Source: Kocuria rosea subsp. polaris (GTDB lineage Bacteria > Actinomycetota > Actinomycetes > Actinomycetales > Micrococcaceae). From it: DNA of 64,000 bases. Position 1 is the stretch's first letter. Every line of letters begins with the position of its first letter. The position numbers and the translations under genes are program-made. Under the pieces are notes generated by a model that worked only from the letters and a program-made list of their open reading frames with translations, had not been told where the DNA came from and made no database searches. Positions 16,937 through 25,915 of the stretch are shown here, piece after piece. The stretch is taken from assembly GCF_001483755.1 (NCBI RefSeq), contig NZ_LQBK01000017.1, positions 1 to 64,000 on the forward strand, given 5' to 3'.

Positions 16937-17695
16937 TCAGCCGGCGGTGCCCTGCGGCACGTCCGGGCCGGTCCGCTCCCGCAGGTGCCGGTCGAAGAAC
17001 GCGGCGATCCGGCGCCGGGCGTCCTGGGTGGCGGGGTCGTCGTAGGCGGTGCGGCTGAACCGGCCGAGGACCCGCAGCACCGGGGAGAAGTCCTCGGGGT
17101 CGTGGTCGTTCATGAAGCCGTGGCCCACGCCGGGATAGATCTTGATGTCGTGCTCCACCCCGAGCTCCGTGAGGATGCCCTCCAGGCGGCGGCCGGCGTC
17201 CCCGCCCAGGGGCGTGGTGTCCGCCCCGCCGTAGCTGCCCACGATCGGGCACGCGCTCGGGAGCCACTGCTCGGCGCCCGCGGGGCACCCGCCGTAGTTC
17301 GTGCTCGCGGCCGAGAAGCCGTGCTCCGCGGCCAGCGCGAGCGCGTAGCCGCCGCCCATGCAGAAGCCGATCACCCCGATCCGGCCGGTGCAGTCGGGGC
17401 GTTCCGCGAGCCAGGACCGGGCCGCCTCGACGTCGTCGAACGTGCGTCCCCGGCGGGCACCGATGTCCTTCATGATCGTGCGCAGGCAGCGCAGCCGCCC
17501 GCCCCAGTGGAAGAGGTCCGGGGCGACGGCCAGGAACCCCTCGCCCGCCAGCCACTCCGCCTGGTGGCGCAGGTCCTGGCTCATCCCGGTGAAGTCGTGC
17601 ACGAGCACCACGCCGGGCCACGGCCCCGGACCGTCGGGCACCGCCACGTGGGCGGGCATCCGCCCGTGCTCGGTGGCGACGACGACGTCGCTCAT
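16937..17695 (-). CDS. Dienelactone hydrolase family protein
   Basis: A 252-aa alpha/beta hydrolase. The nucleophile elbow [13 protein letters not shown] carries the catalytic cysteine of dienelactone hydrolases, with DHD and GHGFMND supplying the acid and histidine near the C-terminus. It hydrolyses dienelactone-like esters or lactones in the cytoplasm. It starts 6 bases after the upstream symporter gene ends, so both are probably one transcript; a functional link is not obvious. Confidence 0.86.
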   Translation of the reverse strand: MSDVVVATEHGRMPAHVAVPDGPGPWPGVVLVHDFTGMSQDLRHQAEWLAGEGFLAVAPDLFHWGGRLRCLRTIMKDIGARRGRTFDDVEAARSWLAERPDCTGRIGVIGFCMGGGYALALAAEHGFSAASTNYGGCPAGAEQWLPSACPIVGSYGGADTTPLGGDAGRRLEGILTELGVEHDIKIYPGVGHGFMNDHDPEDFSPVLRVLGRFSRTAYDDPATQDARRRIAAFFDRHLRERTGPDVPQGTAG

Positions 17696-17701
17696 GACCG
17701 C

Positions 17702-19144
17702 TCAGGCCTGCCGGGCGTGGACGGCGTCGGCGGATCCGGTCGCCACGAGCCGGCGGCGGTAGGCCATGCCGCCGAACAGGGCGATCACGAACAGCACCGA
17801 CATGGCGATGAACAGGGGCCACGGGCCGAACTGGTAGATCAGCGGCACCGAGGCGGCGGTGATCAGCCCGCCGCCGAAGAACGGCTCGAAGAACAGCTGC
17901 TTGTAGCCGAAGGCCTCCATCGCAGGGCTCTCGTCGTGCGGATCGGCGATGCGCATCAGGATGAGGCCGGTGGCGGTCACGCCCATGGACTGGCCGAAGT
18001 CCGCGATGCCGCGCTCGAGCCAGTAGTCGGGGATGACCTTGGGCACGAACAGGAGCAGGAAGCCGGTGCAGAAGACGACACCGGCGACGGACAGGACCAG
18101 GAAGACCTCCCAGTTCGCGGCGATCGCGGTGAGGGACAGGGTCGCGATCGCGGCCAGGATCAGGAAGTCGAGGGCGAGCCCCTGGATGCGCAGCATCATC
18201 TGGTGGTCCAGCAGGTGGCCGATGCCCCGCCAGTCCATGACCAGCTGCACCACCACCCCGCCGAGCATGGCGAGCGGGAACAGCGGCACGAACGCGAGCA
18301 GCTCCACGGTGTCCGCCCACAGCGCCTGCTCGATCCACTGCAGGGCCGTGAGGATGAGGTAGCCGATGAGGATGGCGATCCCCACGACGGCCACGTGCAG
18401 GGTGAGCGGCTCGATCGAGGCCGGCCGGGAGGTCATCATGGCCGCGGGGATGTTCTCGTCCCGCCGGTAGAGGCCCTTCTGCTCCTCGACGGACTGCTCC
18501 ACGTTGCCCTTGAGCACCTTGGTGCGCCCGGTGCGCACGCCCCAGTTGATGACGGCGATCCCGATGACGATGCCGCCCACCAGGCCGATCGTGGCCATGC
18601 CCAGGGCCAGGTCCGCGCCGTCCGCGAAGCCCAGCTCCTCCATCACCGGGCGCATCCCGGCCGCGGTCCCGTGACCGCCCTCGAAGCCGATCTCGATGAG
18701 GGCCCCGGCCATGGGGGAGATCCCGAACAGCGGGCCGAGCACCGCGATCACCAGCAGCAGGCCGACGACGTACTGGCCCGAGCCGAAGGCCAGACCCACC
18801 GACAGCTGCGGGCCCGCGAGCCGGGCGACGCGGCGGGGGCCGGGGATGGACGCCCCGAGGAAGAGCGTCGCGAACACCACGCTGATGAGCAGGCTGGGCA
18901 GCGTGGCCCAGACCTCGAGGATCTCCGGGGTGAAGACGCCCCCGTCCGCGAGCCAGCCGACGCCGGCGGCCTCACCGATCCGGCCCAGGACCTGGGGGCC
19001 GGCCAGCAGAGCCAGGAAGCCTGCGATGATCGAGCTCGGCAGGAAGATCTTCTGGATCCACCGCACCCGGACCCGCAGCCACTTCCCCACCAGGAACAGC
19101 GCTGCCAGCAGGATCAGGGCGAAACCGACGTGGTTCGGACTCAT
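17702..19144 (-). CDS. GltS-type sodium/glutamate symporter family protein
   Basis: A 480-aa membrane protein with about twelve hydrophobic segments. The re-entrant loop motif EIGFEGGHGTAAGMRPVMEELG is the GltS signature, and DFGQSMGVTATGLILMRIADP is the matching second half. It likely couples Na+ to uptake of glutamate or a related anion. It is longer than typical GltS (about 400 aa), the excess lying in a cytosolic loop around residues 200-240. The ATG at 19144 follows CAGGAGCC. Confidence 0.83.
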   Translation of the reverse strand: MSPNHVGFALILLAALFLVGKWLRVRVRWIQKIFLPSSIIAGFLALLAGPQVLGRIGEAAGVGWLADGGVFTPEILEVWATLPSLLISVVFATLFLGASIPGPRRVARLAGPQLSVGLAFGSGQYVVGLLLVIAVLGPLFGISPMAGALIEIGFEGGHGTAAGMRPVMEELGFADGADLALGMATIGLVGGIVIGIAVINWGVRTGRTKVLKGNVEQSVEEQKGLYRRDENIPAAMMTSRPASIEPLTLHVAVVGIAILIGYLILTALQWIEQALWADTVELLAFVPLFPLAMLGGVVVQLVMDWRGIGHLLDHQMMLRIQGLALDFLILAAIATLSLTAIAANWEVFLVLSVAGVVFCTGFLLLFVPKVIPDYWLERGIADFGQSMGVTATGLILMRIADPHDESPAMEAFGYKQLFFEPFFGGGLITAASVPLIYQFGPWPLFIAMSVLFVIALFGGMAYRRRLVATGSADAVHARQA

Positions 19145-19283
19145 GGCGGGCTCCTGGGTCGGGGGCGCGTGCGGTCGGGCCAGTCTACGCACGAGTGGCC
19201 GACGGCACGCCAGGAGCCGCCGGGACGGGCGCCCGCCCCGGTACCCTGGCAGGCGTCCCCTCTTCCCCTGCCCAGGAGCACCC

Positions 19284-20315
19284 GTGACGCCCTCGTCGCC
19301 CCCGGACCGGCCCTCGTCCCCGCCGACCACCACCACGACCGCCGCCCCCGCCGGTGAGCCCCGCCGCAGCATCCCCGGCAACGTGGTGCGCGGCGCCCTC
19401 ATCGGCGTGGTCGAGACCGTCCCCGGGGTCAGCGGCGGCACCGTGGCCCTCGTGGTCGGCATCTACGACGAGCTCATCAACTCCGCCGGGCACGTGGTGT
19501 CCGCCGGCAAGCGGGCACTGCTCGGGCCCGACCGCGCCGCCGGGGTGCGCCACCACCTGGCCCTGGTCCACTGGCGCATCGTGGTGCCCGTGGTGCTCGG
19601 CATGGTCGCGGCCCTGCTCACCGTGGCCGGGCCCATGAGCCACCTCGTCGAGGAGTACCCGGTGACCATGCGGGCGCTGTTCTTCGGCATGGTCCTGGCC
19701 TCCGTCGGGGTGCCCCTGCGCCTGGCGGGCGGGCCCCTGCGCGCCCGGGACGCCGCCGTGGTGGCGCTCGCGGCGGCGCTCGCGTTCGTGCTCGTGTCGA
19801 TCCCGCCCACCACGGTCGCGCCCGCGCCGCTGCTCGTCGTGCTCGCGGCCATGGTCGCGGTGTCCGCGCTGCTGCTGCCCGGGCTCTCCGGCTCCTTCCT
19901 GCTCCTGACCATCGGGCTCTACCAGCCGACGCTGCGGGCCGTCGACGAGCTCGACCTCGGCTACCTGTCCCTGTTCTTCCTCGGCGCCGCCCTGGGCATG
20001 GTGGTCATCGTCAAGGGCCTGCAGTGGCTCCTCGACCACCACCACCGCGTCACCATGCTGGCGCTGACGGGACTCATGCTCGGGGCCCTGCGCACCCTGT
20101 GGCCGTGGCAGCTCGAGGACCGCACGCTGCTCTCCCCGGAGGGGGACTGGTGGGTCCAGCTGCTCGCGGCCGCGGCCGGCTGCGTCGTCGTCCTCGCCCT
20201 GCTGGCCGTCGACGCCCGCACCCGGGCGCGCACCGGGCACGGCTCCCAGGAGGAGCTCGCCGGCGTCGAGTCCGGCGACGAGGCGGCCGGCGGGGCCGCC
20301 GGCCGCACCCGGTAG
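19284..20315 (+). CDS. DUF368 membrane protein (polyprenyl-phosphate translocase family)
   Basis: A 343-aa membrane protein. After a Pro/Thr-rich N-terminus comes the family hallmark RGALIGVVETVPGVSGGTVALVVGIYDELI, and the second repeat carries LLLPGLSGSFLLLTIGLY. DUF368 members (PopT) are implicated in recycling undecaprenyl phosphate across the membrane. The GTG at 19284 has CAGGAG upstream. Eighty bases downstream lies the DUF1538 gene on the same strand, probably in one operon, which makes ion coupling of the group plausible. Confidence 0.85.
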   Translation: MTPSSPPDRPSSPPTTTTTAAPAGEPRRSIPGNVVRGALIGVVETVPGVSGGTVALVVGIYDELINSAGHVVSAGKRALLGPDRAAGVRHHLALVHWRIVVPVVLGMVAALLTVAGPMSHLVEEYPVTMRALFFGMVLASVGVPLRLAGGPLRARDAAVVALAAALAFVLVSIPPTTVAPAPLLVVLAAMVAVSALLLPGLSGSFLLLTIGLYQPTLRAVDELDLGYLSLFFLGAALGMVVIVKGLQWLLDHHHRVTMLALTGLMLGALRTLWPWQLEDRTLLSPEGDWWVQLLAAAAGCVVVLALLAVDARTRARTGHGSQEELAGVESGDEAAGGAAGRTR

Positions 20316-20394
20316 ACGGCCACCGGCGCAGCGCGGGAGACTGACAGGACACACTCCCGTCCGCGGATCCCCCGGAGGAGGTCCGGCAGCGCCC

Positions 20395-21876
20395 ATGGAG
20401 CACGTCACGCAGTTCTCGCGGGAGTTCCTCAGGGCCCTGCGGAGCCTGCTGCCCATCGTGGCGGTGGTCGTGGTGTTCCAGCTGGCCGTGTTCCGGCAGG
20501 CCCCGGACCGGCCCCTGCAGCTCGTGGCCGGGCTGCTGGTCGTGGGCGCCGGGATCGCCCTGTTCCTGCACGGGCTGGACCTGAGCGTCTTCCCCGTGGG
20601 CAAGAACCTGGCCAACCAGTTCGCCCGCCGCGGTGCCCTGGGTCTGCTGCTGCCGTTCGGCTTCGCCATCGGCTTCGCCGCGGCGGTCGCCGAGCCCGCA
20701 CTGATCGCCGTGGCCGCGCAGGCCGAGCTCGTGAGCGAGGGGCGCGTCGACGCCCTCACGCTGCGCCTCGTCGTCGCCGTGTCCGTGGGCGCGGTGCTCG
20801 TCCTCGGGATCCTGCGCATCCTCCGGGGCTGGGCCGTGCAGCGGCTGCTGATCCCCGGCTACGCGCTCGTGCTCGTGGTCACGTACGTCTCGCCCCCGGA
20901 GATCGTCGGCCTCGCCTACGACTCCGGCGGCGTCACCACGAACATCGTCACCGTCCCCCTCATCGCCGCCATCGGGATCGGTCTGGCCAACTCGATCCGG
21001 GGCCGCAGCGCCCTCACGGACGGGTTCGGCCTCGTGGCCCTGTGCGTCATGGTGCCCATGATCGGCGTGCAGCTCTACGGCATCTGGGTCTACACCGTCG
21101 GCGACGCCGCGCCCGTCGGCGCCGGCGCGTCCGGGGACACCCCGGTGCACCCCGTCCTGGAGCACGTCCTGGGACTCGCGCAGATGCTCCGGGACGTCCT
21201 GCCCATGGTGCTCGTGGTCCTGTTCTTCCAGTACGTCGCCCTGCGTCGCCGGCTGTCCCACCCGCTGCGCGTCGCCGTGGGCTTCGTGATGGTCCTCGTG
21301 GGGCTCTATGCGTTCGTCGTGGGGCTCAAGCTCGGCCTGTTCCCGATCGGGACGATGATGGCGGAGCAGCTGATCGAGCGCGGAGCGCCCGCCCTCATCC
21401 TGCTCTTCGCCCTGCTCATCGGCTTCGCCACGACCATGGCCGAGCCCGCCCTGGTGGCCATCGGCGAGCAGGCCGAGGCGGCCTCGCCCGGCAGGATCAG
21501 GGGATCCGTCCTCCGGATCGTCGTGGCCGTCGGCGTGGCGGTCGGCATCACCCTGGGCGTCTACCGCATCCTCGTGGGAGCACCGCTGCACTACGTGATC
21601 ATGGCGTCCTACGCCGTGGTCATCGCCCTGGTCCTGCTGGCGCCGAAGCACATCGTGGCCCTGGCCTTCGACCTCGGGGGCGTGACCACCTCGGAGGTCA
21701 CCGTTCCCCTCGTGACCGCCCTGGGCATCGGGCTCGCGAGCTCGATCGAGGGCCGGGACGCGCTGATCGACGGCTTCGGCCTGATCGCCTTCGCCTCCAT
21801 CTTCCCGATCATCTCCGTGCTCGGGTACGCCATGATCCTGGAGAGGATCTCCCGACCGCAGAAGGAGCCGACATGA
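20395..21876 (+). CDS. Fused double-DUF1538 membrane protein (UmpA-UmpB-like antiporter)
   Basis: A 493-aa protein with two homologous halves (about 1-240 and 255-493). Each half carries a loop ending AEPALIAVAAQAE or AEPALVAIGEQAE and the later phrase GLAYDSGGVTTNIVTVPL or ALAFDLGGVTTSEVTVPL. DUF1538 proteins UmpA and UmpB of a Halomonas species were reported to act together as a Na+(K+)/H+ antiporter; here both are one polypeptide. The stop overlaps the PII-like start (ATGA), pointing to a regulated transporter. The function is inferred from that family report. Confidence 0.83.
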   Translation: MEHVTQFSREFLRALRSLLPIVAVVVVFQLAVFRQAPDRPLQLVAGLLVVGAGIALFLHGLDLSVFPVGKNLANQFARRGALGLLLPFGFAIGFAAAVAEPALIAVAAQAELVSEGRVDALTLRLVVAVSVGAVLVLGILRILRGWAVQRLLIPGYALVLVVTYVSPPEIVGLAYDSGGVTTNIVTVPLIAAIGIGLANSIRGRSALTDGFGLVALCVMVPMIGVQLYGIWVYTVGDAAPVGAGASGDTPVHPVLEHVLGLAQMLRDVLPMVLVVLFFQYVALRRRLSHPLRVAVGFVMVLVGLYAFVVGLKLGLFPIGTMMAEQLIERGAPALILLFALLIGFATTMAEPALVAIGEQAEAASPGRIRGSVLRIVVAVGVAVGITLGVYRILVGAPLHYVIMASYAVVIALVLLAPKHIVALAFDLGGVTTSEVTVPLVTALGIGLASSIEGRDALIDGFGLIAFASIFPIISVLGYAMILERISRPQKEPT

Positions 21877-22223
21877 AGTTCACCGCCGTGGTGGTCATCG
21901 CCCCCGAGGACCTCGAGGAGACCGTCATCGAGCAGTCCCAGCGCGCCGGGGCCACGGGCGTGACCATCCTCCCGGGCAAGGGCATCGGAGGCGGGGCCAA
22001 GCGGACGTTCTTCGGCCTGACGTTCGAAGGGTCCCAGACCGTGCTCCTGATGGTCGTGGGCACGCACCTGGCCACGCCCATCCTCAAGGTGCTGCACGAC
22101 ATACTGATCGACGAGGACGGCTCCCGCGGCATCGCCTTCTCCGTGCCCATCGACCACCTCACCGGCATCGACATGCAGCAGGTCGCCCGGTTCGAGGAGC
22201 ACATGCGCCGCGAGGGCGCCTGA
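21873..22223 (+). CDS. PII-like signalling protein
   Basis: A 116-aa protein with the PII ferredoxin-like fold. The N-terminal strand FTAVVVIAPEDLEETVIEQSQRAGATGVTIL, the glycine-rich T-loop region GKGIGGGAKRTFFG and the closing strands fit PII relatives that bind nucleotides. The tyrosine uridylylation site of GlnB is absent, so it is not the classical nitrogen regulator. It is coupled by ATGA overlap to the DUF1538 gene, so it most likely gates that transporter in response to a nucleotide. Confidence 0.83.
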   Translation: MKFTAVVVIAPEDLEETVIEQSQRAGATGVTILPGKGIGGGAKRTFFGLTFEGSQTVLLMVVGTHLATPILKVLHDILIDEDGSRGIAFSVPIDHLTGIDMQQVARFEEHMRREGA

Positions 22224-22239
22224 GCCGACCGCTGCCCGA

Positions 22240-22283
22240 GCCCCGTCCGAGCCCCGTCCGAACCCCGTCCGAACCCCGTCCGA
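22240..22283. repeat. Four tandem 11-bp repeats between the PII-like and CBS genes
   Basis: The unit RCCCCGTCCGA is repeated four times without interruption, starting 16 bases after the PII-like stop. It is not a coding feature. It may vary in copy number by slippage or hold a structured leader for the CBS gene. Confidence 0.8.
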
Positions 22284-22302
22284 GAACTCCAGGAGGATCC
22301 CC

Positions 22303-22692
22303 GTGCTGACCGTCCAGGACGTCATGGTGCGCGACGTCATCACCATCTCCCCGTTCAGCACCCTGCGCGAGGCGCTGACGACCATGCGCACCCGTCAGGT
22401 CAAGAGCCTGGTGGTGGAGCCGCAGCACCCGCACGACGGCTACGGGCTGCTCAGCTACAGCGAGCTGCTGCAGACCATCGTGGCGGAGGAGGGGGACGTG
22501 GACCTGCTCAACGTCTACGACGCCGCCGTCAAGCCGGTGGTCACGGTCGGCGAGGACCTCTCCGTGAACCAGGCGGCGGCGCTGATGGCCCGGTTCCGCC
22601 TCAACCGCCTGGTGGTGGTGCAGGGCAACGAGCTCATCGGACTGCTGGCGATGAACGACATCCTGGCGCGGCTGATCAGCGACCTCACCTGA
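22303..22692 (+). CDS. CBS-domain pair protein
   Basis: A 129-aa protein made of two CBS domains. The first begins VQDVMVRDVITISPFSTLREALTTM, the second VKPVVTVGEDLSVNQAAALMARFRLNRLVVV. Such Bateman modules bind adenine nucleotides. It follows the DUF1538 and PII-like genes, giving the presumed transporter two nucleotide sensors. The GTG at 22303 follows CAGGAGGATCCCC. Confidence 0.85.
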   Translation: MLTVQDVMVRDVITISPFSTLREALTTMRTRQVKSLVVEPQHPHDGYGLLSYSELLQTIVAEEGDVDLLNVYDAAVKPVVTVGEDLSVNQAAALMARFRLNRLVVVQGNELIGLLAMNDILARLISDLT

Positions 22693-22718
22693 GCCCCGGG
22701 GTCACCCCCCGGGCACGG

Positions 22719-22758
22719 CGGAGGGCCCCGGTGTCGCGTGCGACTCCGGGGCCCTCCG
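22719..22758. terminator. Bidirectional terminator between CBS and CsbD genes
   Basis: A 13-bp perfect stem CGGAGGGCCCCGG / CCGGGGCCCTCCG with a 14-nt loop between convergent genes. Confidence 0.75.
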
Positions 22759-22781
22759 GGTGGTCCGACGGCTGGACCGTC

Positions 22782-22973
22782 CTACTGAGTTCCGTCCTTG
22801 AAGTTCTTGCCCGCGTCCTTGACGTTCTCGCCGGCCTGCTTGGCGCTGCCGGACAGCTTGTCCGCCTGGCCCTCGGCCTGGAGGTCGCGGTTGTCGGTGG
22901 CGTCGCCGACCTTTTCCTTCGCGGTGCCGCCCGCCTTCTCCGCGGCGTTGCTGATCTTGTCTCCGAGTCCCAT
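22782..22973 (-). CDS. CsbD-family stress protein
   Basis: A 63-aa hydrophilic protein. MGLGDKISNAAEKAGGTAKEKVGDATDN and the following short repeats of Ala, Lys and Gly define the CsbD family, a group of small proteins of unknown biochemistry often induced by the general stress sigma factor. The ATG at 22973 is preceded by GGAGGGAG. Confidence 0.88.
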   Translation of the reverse strand: MGLGDKISNAAEKAGGTAKEKVGDATDNRDLQAEGQADKLSGSAKQAGENVKDAGKNFKDGTQ

Positions 22974-23088
22974 GGGCTCTCCCTCCGGTCGGTGAACAGG
23001 TGCTCCCAGCGTAGACCTGTCAGCATGCTGAGGGAACAGGGAGGGGGCGCCGCGGTCGGGTGTTCCCCCCAGGGCGAACAGCCCGCGC

Positions 23089-23598
23089 TCAGCGCTCCGG
23101 GACGTCGAGCCCGGCCCCGGCCACGCGCTCCCGCAGCCAGTCCGGGATCCTGCGGTCCATCCGCCGGTAGCGGGCCAGGTGCCGCCGCCAGTCCTCCGCG
23201 GACACCGGGTGCTGGGCGTGCGCCGGGAGGACGGGGTCGTCGCCGTAGTTGAGCACGAGCTCCACGCCGGGGCGCTGCCAGCGCCGCTCGGCCACGGTGA
23301 CGATCAGCGCGGCGGACAGCCACGACCCGTCGACGAGGTCGGCGTAGTCGTCCTGCAGGGCCCGGGCCAGCCGCCGCGGAGTGCTCCGCAGCCCGCCGGG
23401 GTCCACGGGCCGGCGGACCGTGCGGTCGCCGCGGACCTCCCGCACCTGCAGGCGCAGGTCCCGGCCCACGCTCAGCACGTCCAGCACGAGCGCGTCCCAG
23501 CCCGGTTCGGTGCCGTGGGCGCGGACGAGCCACCGGGCCAGCCGGTCGATGGTCTTCCGCTGCCGGGGGCTCTGGAGTCTGTCGGTCCGCACGGCCAC
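23089..23598 (-). CDS. Conserved hypothetical protein
   Basis: A 169-aa soluble protein. A central segment alternates strands (WDALVLDVLSVGRDLRLQVREVRG, SAALIVTVAERRW, ELVLNYGDDPVLP), and the ends are rich in Arg and Trp. No motif I can name. It directly follows, on the same strand, an alcohol dehydrogenase gene with 26 bases between. Proline/arginine-rich composition is normal for this genome. Confidence 0.6.
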   Translation of the reverse strand: MAVRTDRLQSPRQRKTIDRLARWLVRAHGTEPGWDALVLDVLSVGRDLRLQVREVRGDRTVRRPVDPGGLRSTPRRLARALQDDYADLVDGSWLSAALIVTVAERRWQRPGVELVLNYGDDPVLPAHAQHPVSAEDWRRHLARYRRMDRRIPDWLRERVAGAGLDVPER

Positions 23599-23624
23599 AC
23601 GCTAGCAAGCGCCGGGCGGGCTGC

Positions 23625-24677
23625 TCAGTCGGCCGTGATGACCACCTTCACCGCCTGGTGCCGCGCGGCGTTGCCGAACAGCTCGTAGGCCTCCTCCATC
23701 CGGGACATCGTGAACCGGTGGGTGGCCATGGCGCGGGCGTTCAGGCGGCCGGAGCGGACCATGTTCAGCAGGCTGCCCACGGTGCGGCAGTCCACCAGGC
23801 CCATGTTGATGCGGACGTTGGAGATCCACATCCGGTCCAGGGGCAGCTCCACCGGTCTGCCGTGCACGCCGGCGTTGGCCACGGTGCCGTAGGGCCGGAC
23901 CACGTCGAGGCAGGTCTGGAACGTCTGGGGGACGCCCACGGCCTCGATGGCCACGTCCACGCCGAGACCGTCCGGGGACAGCGCCCTGATCTTCTCGACG
24001 GCGTCCGGGTCCCCGGCGTCGACCTTGTCCGTGGCCCCGAGCTCGAGCGCCTTGTCCATCCGGTTCCCGTCGAGGTCCACGGTGATGACCCGTCCGGCGC
24101 CGCACAGGTTGGCCGTCATGACCGCGCCCAGGCCCACCGGTCCCGCGCCCACGATCGCGACCGTGTCGCCGGGCTTCGTGTTGCCGTTGAGGATCCCGAT
24201 CTCGAAGCCCGTGGGCAGGGCGTCGGTCAGGAACAGCACGTCCTCGTCGTCGAGCCCCTCGGGGACCTTGTGCACCGAGGTCTCGGCGAACGGCACGCGC
24301 ACGTACTCGGCCTGCGTCCCGTCGATGAGGTGCCCGAACACCCAGCCGACCCCGCCCAGGGTCTGGCAGTGGGAGGGCTGGTTGTTCCGGCAGTAGGAGC
24401 ACTTCCCGCAGTTGGTGACGGCCGGGATGATGATCCGGTCACCGGGCTTCAGCCCGGTCACGGCGTCCCCGACCTCGGTGATGGTGCCGACCGCCTCGTG
24501 GCCGAGGATCCGCCCGTCGACGACGGCGGGGACGTCGCCCTTGAGGATGTGCAGGTCGGTGCCGCAGATGGTGGTCGTGTCGACCTTCGCGATGACGTCC
24601 GTGGGGTCCTGGAGAGCAGGGTCCGGGACGTCCTCCCACGCCTTGCTTCCCGGTCCGTGGTAGACGAGTGCCTTCAT
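23625..24677 (-). CDS. Zinc-dependent alcohol dehydrogenase
   Basis: A 350-aa medium-chain dehydrogenase. The catalytic zinc residues are in TTICGTDLHILKGD and LGHEAVG, and the structural zinc cysteines in NCGKCSYCRNNQPSHC. The Rossmann motif AIVGAGPVGLGAV binds NAD(P). The segment MWISNVRINMGLVDCRTVG is shared with formaldehyde/alcohol dehydrogenases acting on small or branched alcohols. The true substrate is not deducible. The ATG at 24677 follows GAGGAGG. Confidence 0.87.
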   Translation of the reverse strand: MKALVYHGPGSKAWEDVPDPALQDPTDVIAKVDTTTICGTDLHILKGDVPAVVDGRILGHEAVGTITEVGDAVTGLKPGDRIIIPAVTNCGKCSYCRNNQPSHCQTLGGVGWVFGHLIDGTQAEYVRVPFAETSVHKVPEGLDDEDVLFLTDALPTGFEIGILNGNTKPGDTVAIVGAGPVGLGAVMTANLCGAGRVITVDLDGNRMDKALELGATDKVDAGDPDAVEKIRALSPDGLGVDVAIEAVGVPQTFQTCLDVVRPYGTVANAGVHGRPVELPLDRMWISNVRINMGLVDCRTVGSLLNMVRSGRLNARAMATHRFTMSRMEEAYELFGNAARHQAVKVVITAD

Positions 24678-24760
24678 GAGGTCCTCCTCGGTCGCCGGTC
24701 CGGCGGACTGCCGGGCCGCCCGTCCTCATCGTAGGCAGGACGGCGCCGCCGGCCGAGGGG

Positions 24761-25726
24761 TTACTGGTAGGAGACGAACCAGGGCTGCGGCTCGATCGCG
24801 GACGTCTCCTCCGGCGTGAACGTGGGCGTGTCCTCGTCGTAGAAGTTCTTCCACGCCATCCGGATCCCCTCCGGCAGGCCCTGCTGGAGCCTCTCCCACG
24901 TCCCCTTCTTCAGCTCCGGGGTGCCGTGGCCGTCGGCGTGCAGGACCAGCGCGAGCTCGGGGCGGGAGGCGTCCACGAGGTGGCGGTTCGTGATCATGGA
25001 CTCCGCGAACTGGTGCAGGACCACCACCTTCTGCGGCAGCTCGTGCTCCCGGGTCAGGTCGGCGAGCCACGCCGTGGTCGCGTTGATCTCCGCCGCGTCC
25101 ACCGAGCCGATCTGCACCATGTGCACCTGTCCGGGGGCCAGCCGCCACTCCGGGTCCAGGGCCAGGCCCACGTTGGGCAGCTCGAGCAGCTCCTGGTACT
25201 GCTGCGCCTGGCTCAGGAAGTCCTGCCGGCCGGGCTGGAGGTCCAGCACCACGTAGACGTCCTGCTCCGCGGCGGCCTCCACGTAGGGGCGCAGCTCCTC
25301 GACCGAGGTCTCCTCGGAGTAGTCCCCGTCCTCCCCGGGCCCCGCGGAGGCCGTGGTCGCGATGATCTCGAACGCGGGGACCACCGGCACCTCGCTGAAG
25401 GGCTCGTACTGGGCGGCGAGCTCCTTCGCCCGGGCCGCCGACTCCTCGGGGCCCTGCTCGCCGAGCACGCCCAGGGCCGGCGTCCCGGGGCGGCCGTAGA
25501 GGGCCACCATCCGCCGTTCGGGGAACACCTCGGTGCCCCCGCCGATCAGCTCCGCGGGCTCCTCCGGCGTGGGGGTGGGCGTGGGGGACGAGGTGGCCGA
25601 CGACGGCGACGCGCTCGCCGCCGGTGCCGCCGCCGAGCCGGGGCCGGCGCCCTGGGCGCAGCCGGTCAGGAGGAGGGCGGCGCACAGGGCCGGGACGAGC
25701 GGGCGGAGCGGCGACGAGCGGGTCAT
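24761..25726 (-). CDS. Lipoprotein of unknown function
   Basis: A 321-aa precursor with lipobox LLLTGC (cysteine at residue 23) and a Ser/Pro/Thr linker of about 30 residues. The mature part, starting near ELIGGGTEVFPERRMVALYGRPG, has alternating strands and helices reminiscent of a TIM-barrel, with YVVLDLQPGRQDFLSQAQQYQELLELPNVGLALDPEW in the middle. I recognise it as an actinobacterial extracellular lipoprotein type but not its activity. A TAGGCT hexamer upstream on the same strand (about 25762) may be its -10. Confidence 0.72.
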   Translation of the reverse strand: MTRSSPLRPLVPALCAALLLTGCAQGAGPGSAAAPAASASPSSATSSPTPTPTPEEPAELIGGGTEVFPERRMVALYGRPGTPALGVLGEQGPEESAARAKELAAQYEPFSEVPVVPAFEIIATTASAGPGEDGDYSEETSVEELRPYVEAAAEQDVYVVLDLQPGRQDFLSQAQQYQELLELPNVGLALDPEWRLAPGQVHMVQIGSVDAAEINATTAWLADLTREHELPQKVVVLHQFAESMITNRHLVDASRPELALVLHADGHGTPELKKGTWERLQQGLPEGIRMAWKNFYDEDTPTFTPEETSAIEPQPWFVSYQ

Positions 25727-25915
25727 GGTCTGTCCTGGGGGCCGGAAGCAGGGGGTCCGCCCAGCCTACGCACCGCCCGGCGCGCCCGGCGGGAACGGGG
25801 CCGGACGCGGACCGCGCCGCGTTCCAGGGCGCGTCCCAGGCCGCGTCCCAGTGCGCGTCACGGGGCGACCCGGACCCCGGCCCGCCGGGGCCGGGCCCCG
25901 GAGGCCCGCCGGGGC

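Noticed and set aside
14828-19357. A very long plus-strand open frame (about 1500 codons) across several genes
   Set aside because: It runs antisense to the EamA, kinase, hydrolase and symporter genes, is rich in Gly, Arg, His and Pro, and has no domain. Such frames arise from the GC-rich third positions of the true genes.
22240-22283. Tandem repeats considered as a CRISPR array
   Set aside because: The units are 11 bp and directly adjacent, with no spacers and no cas genes in the window.
25827-25890. Near repeats of GCGCGTCCCAGG and GC-rich foldback after the PadR gene, considered as a terminator
   Set aside because: Several alternative pairings exist and none is clearly better than chance in such GC-rich sequence.
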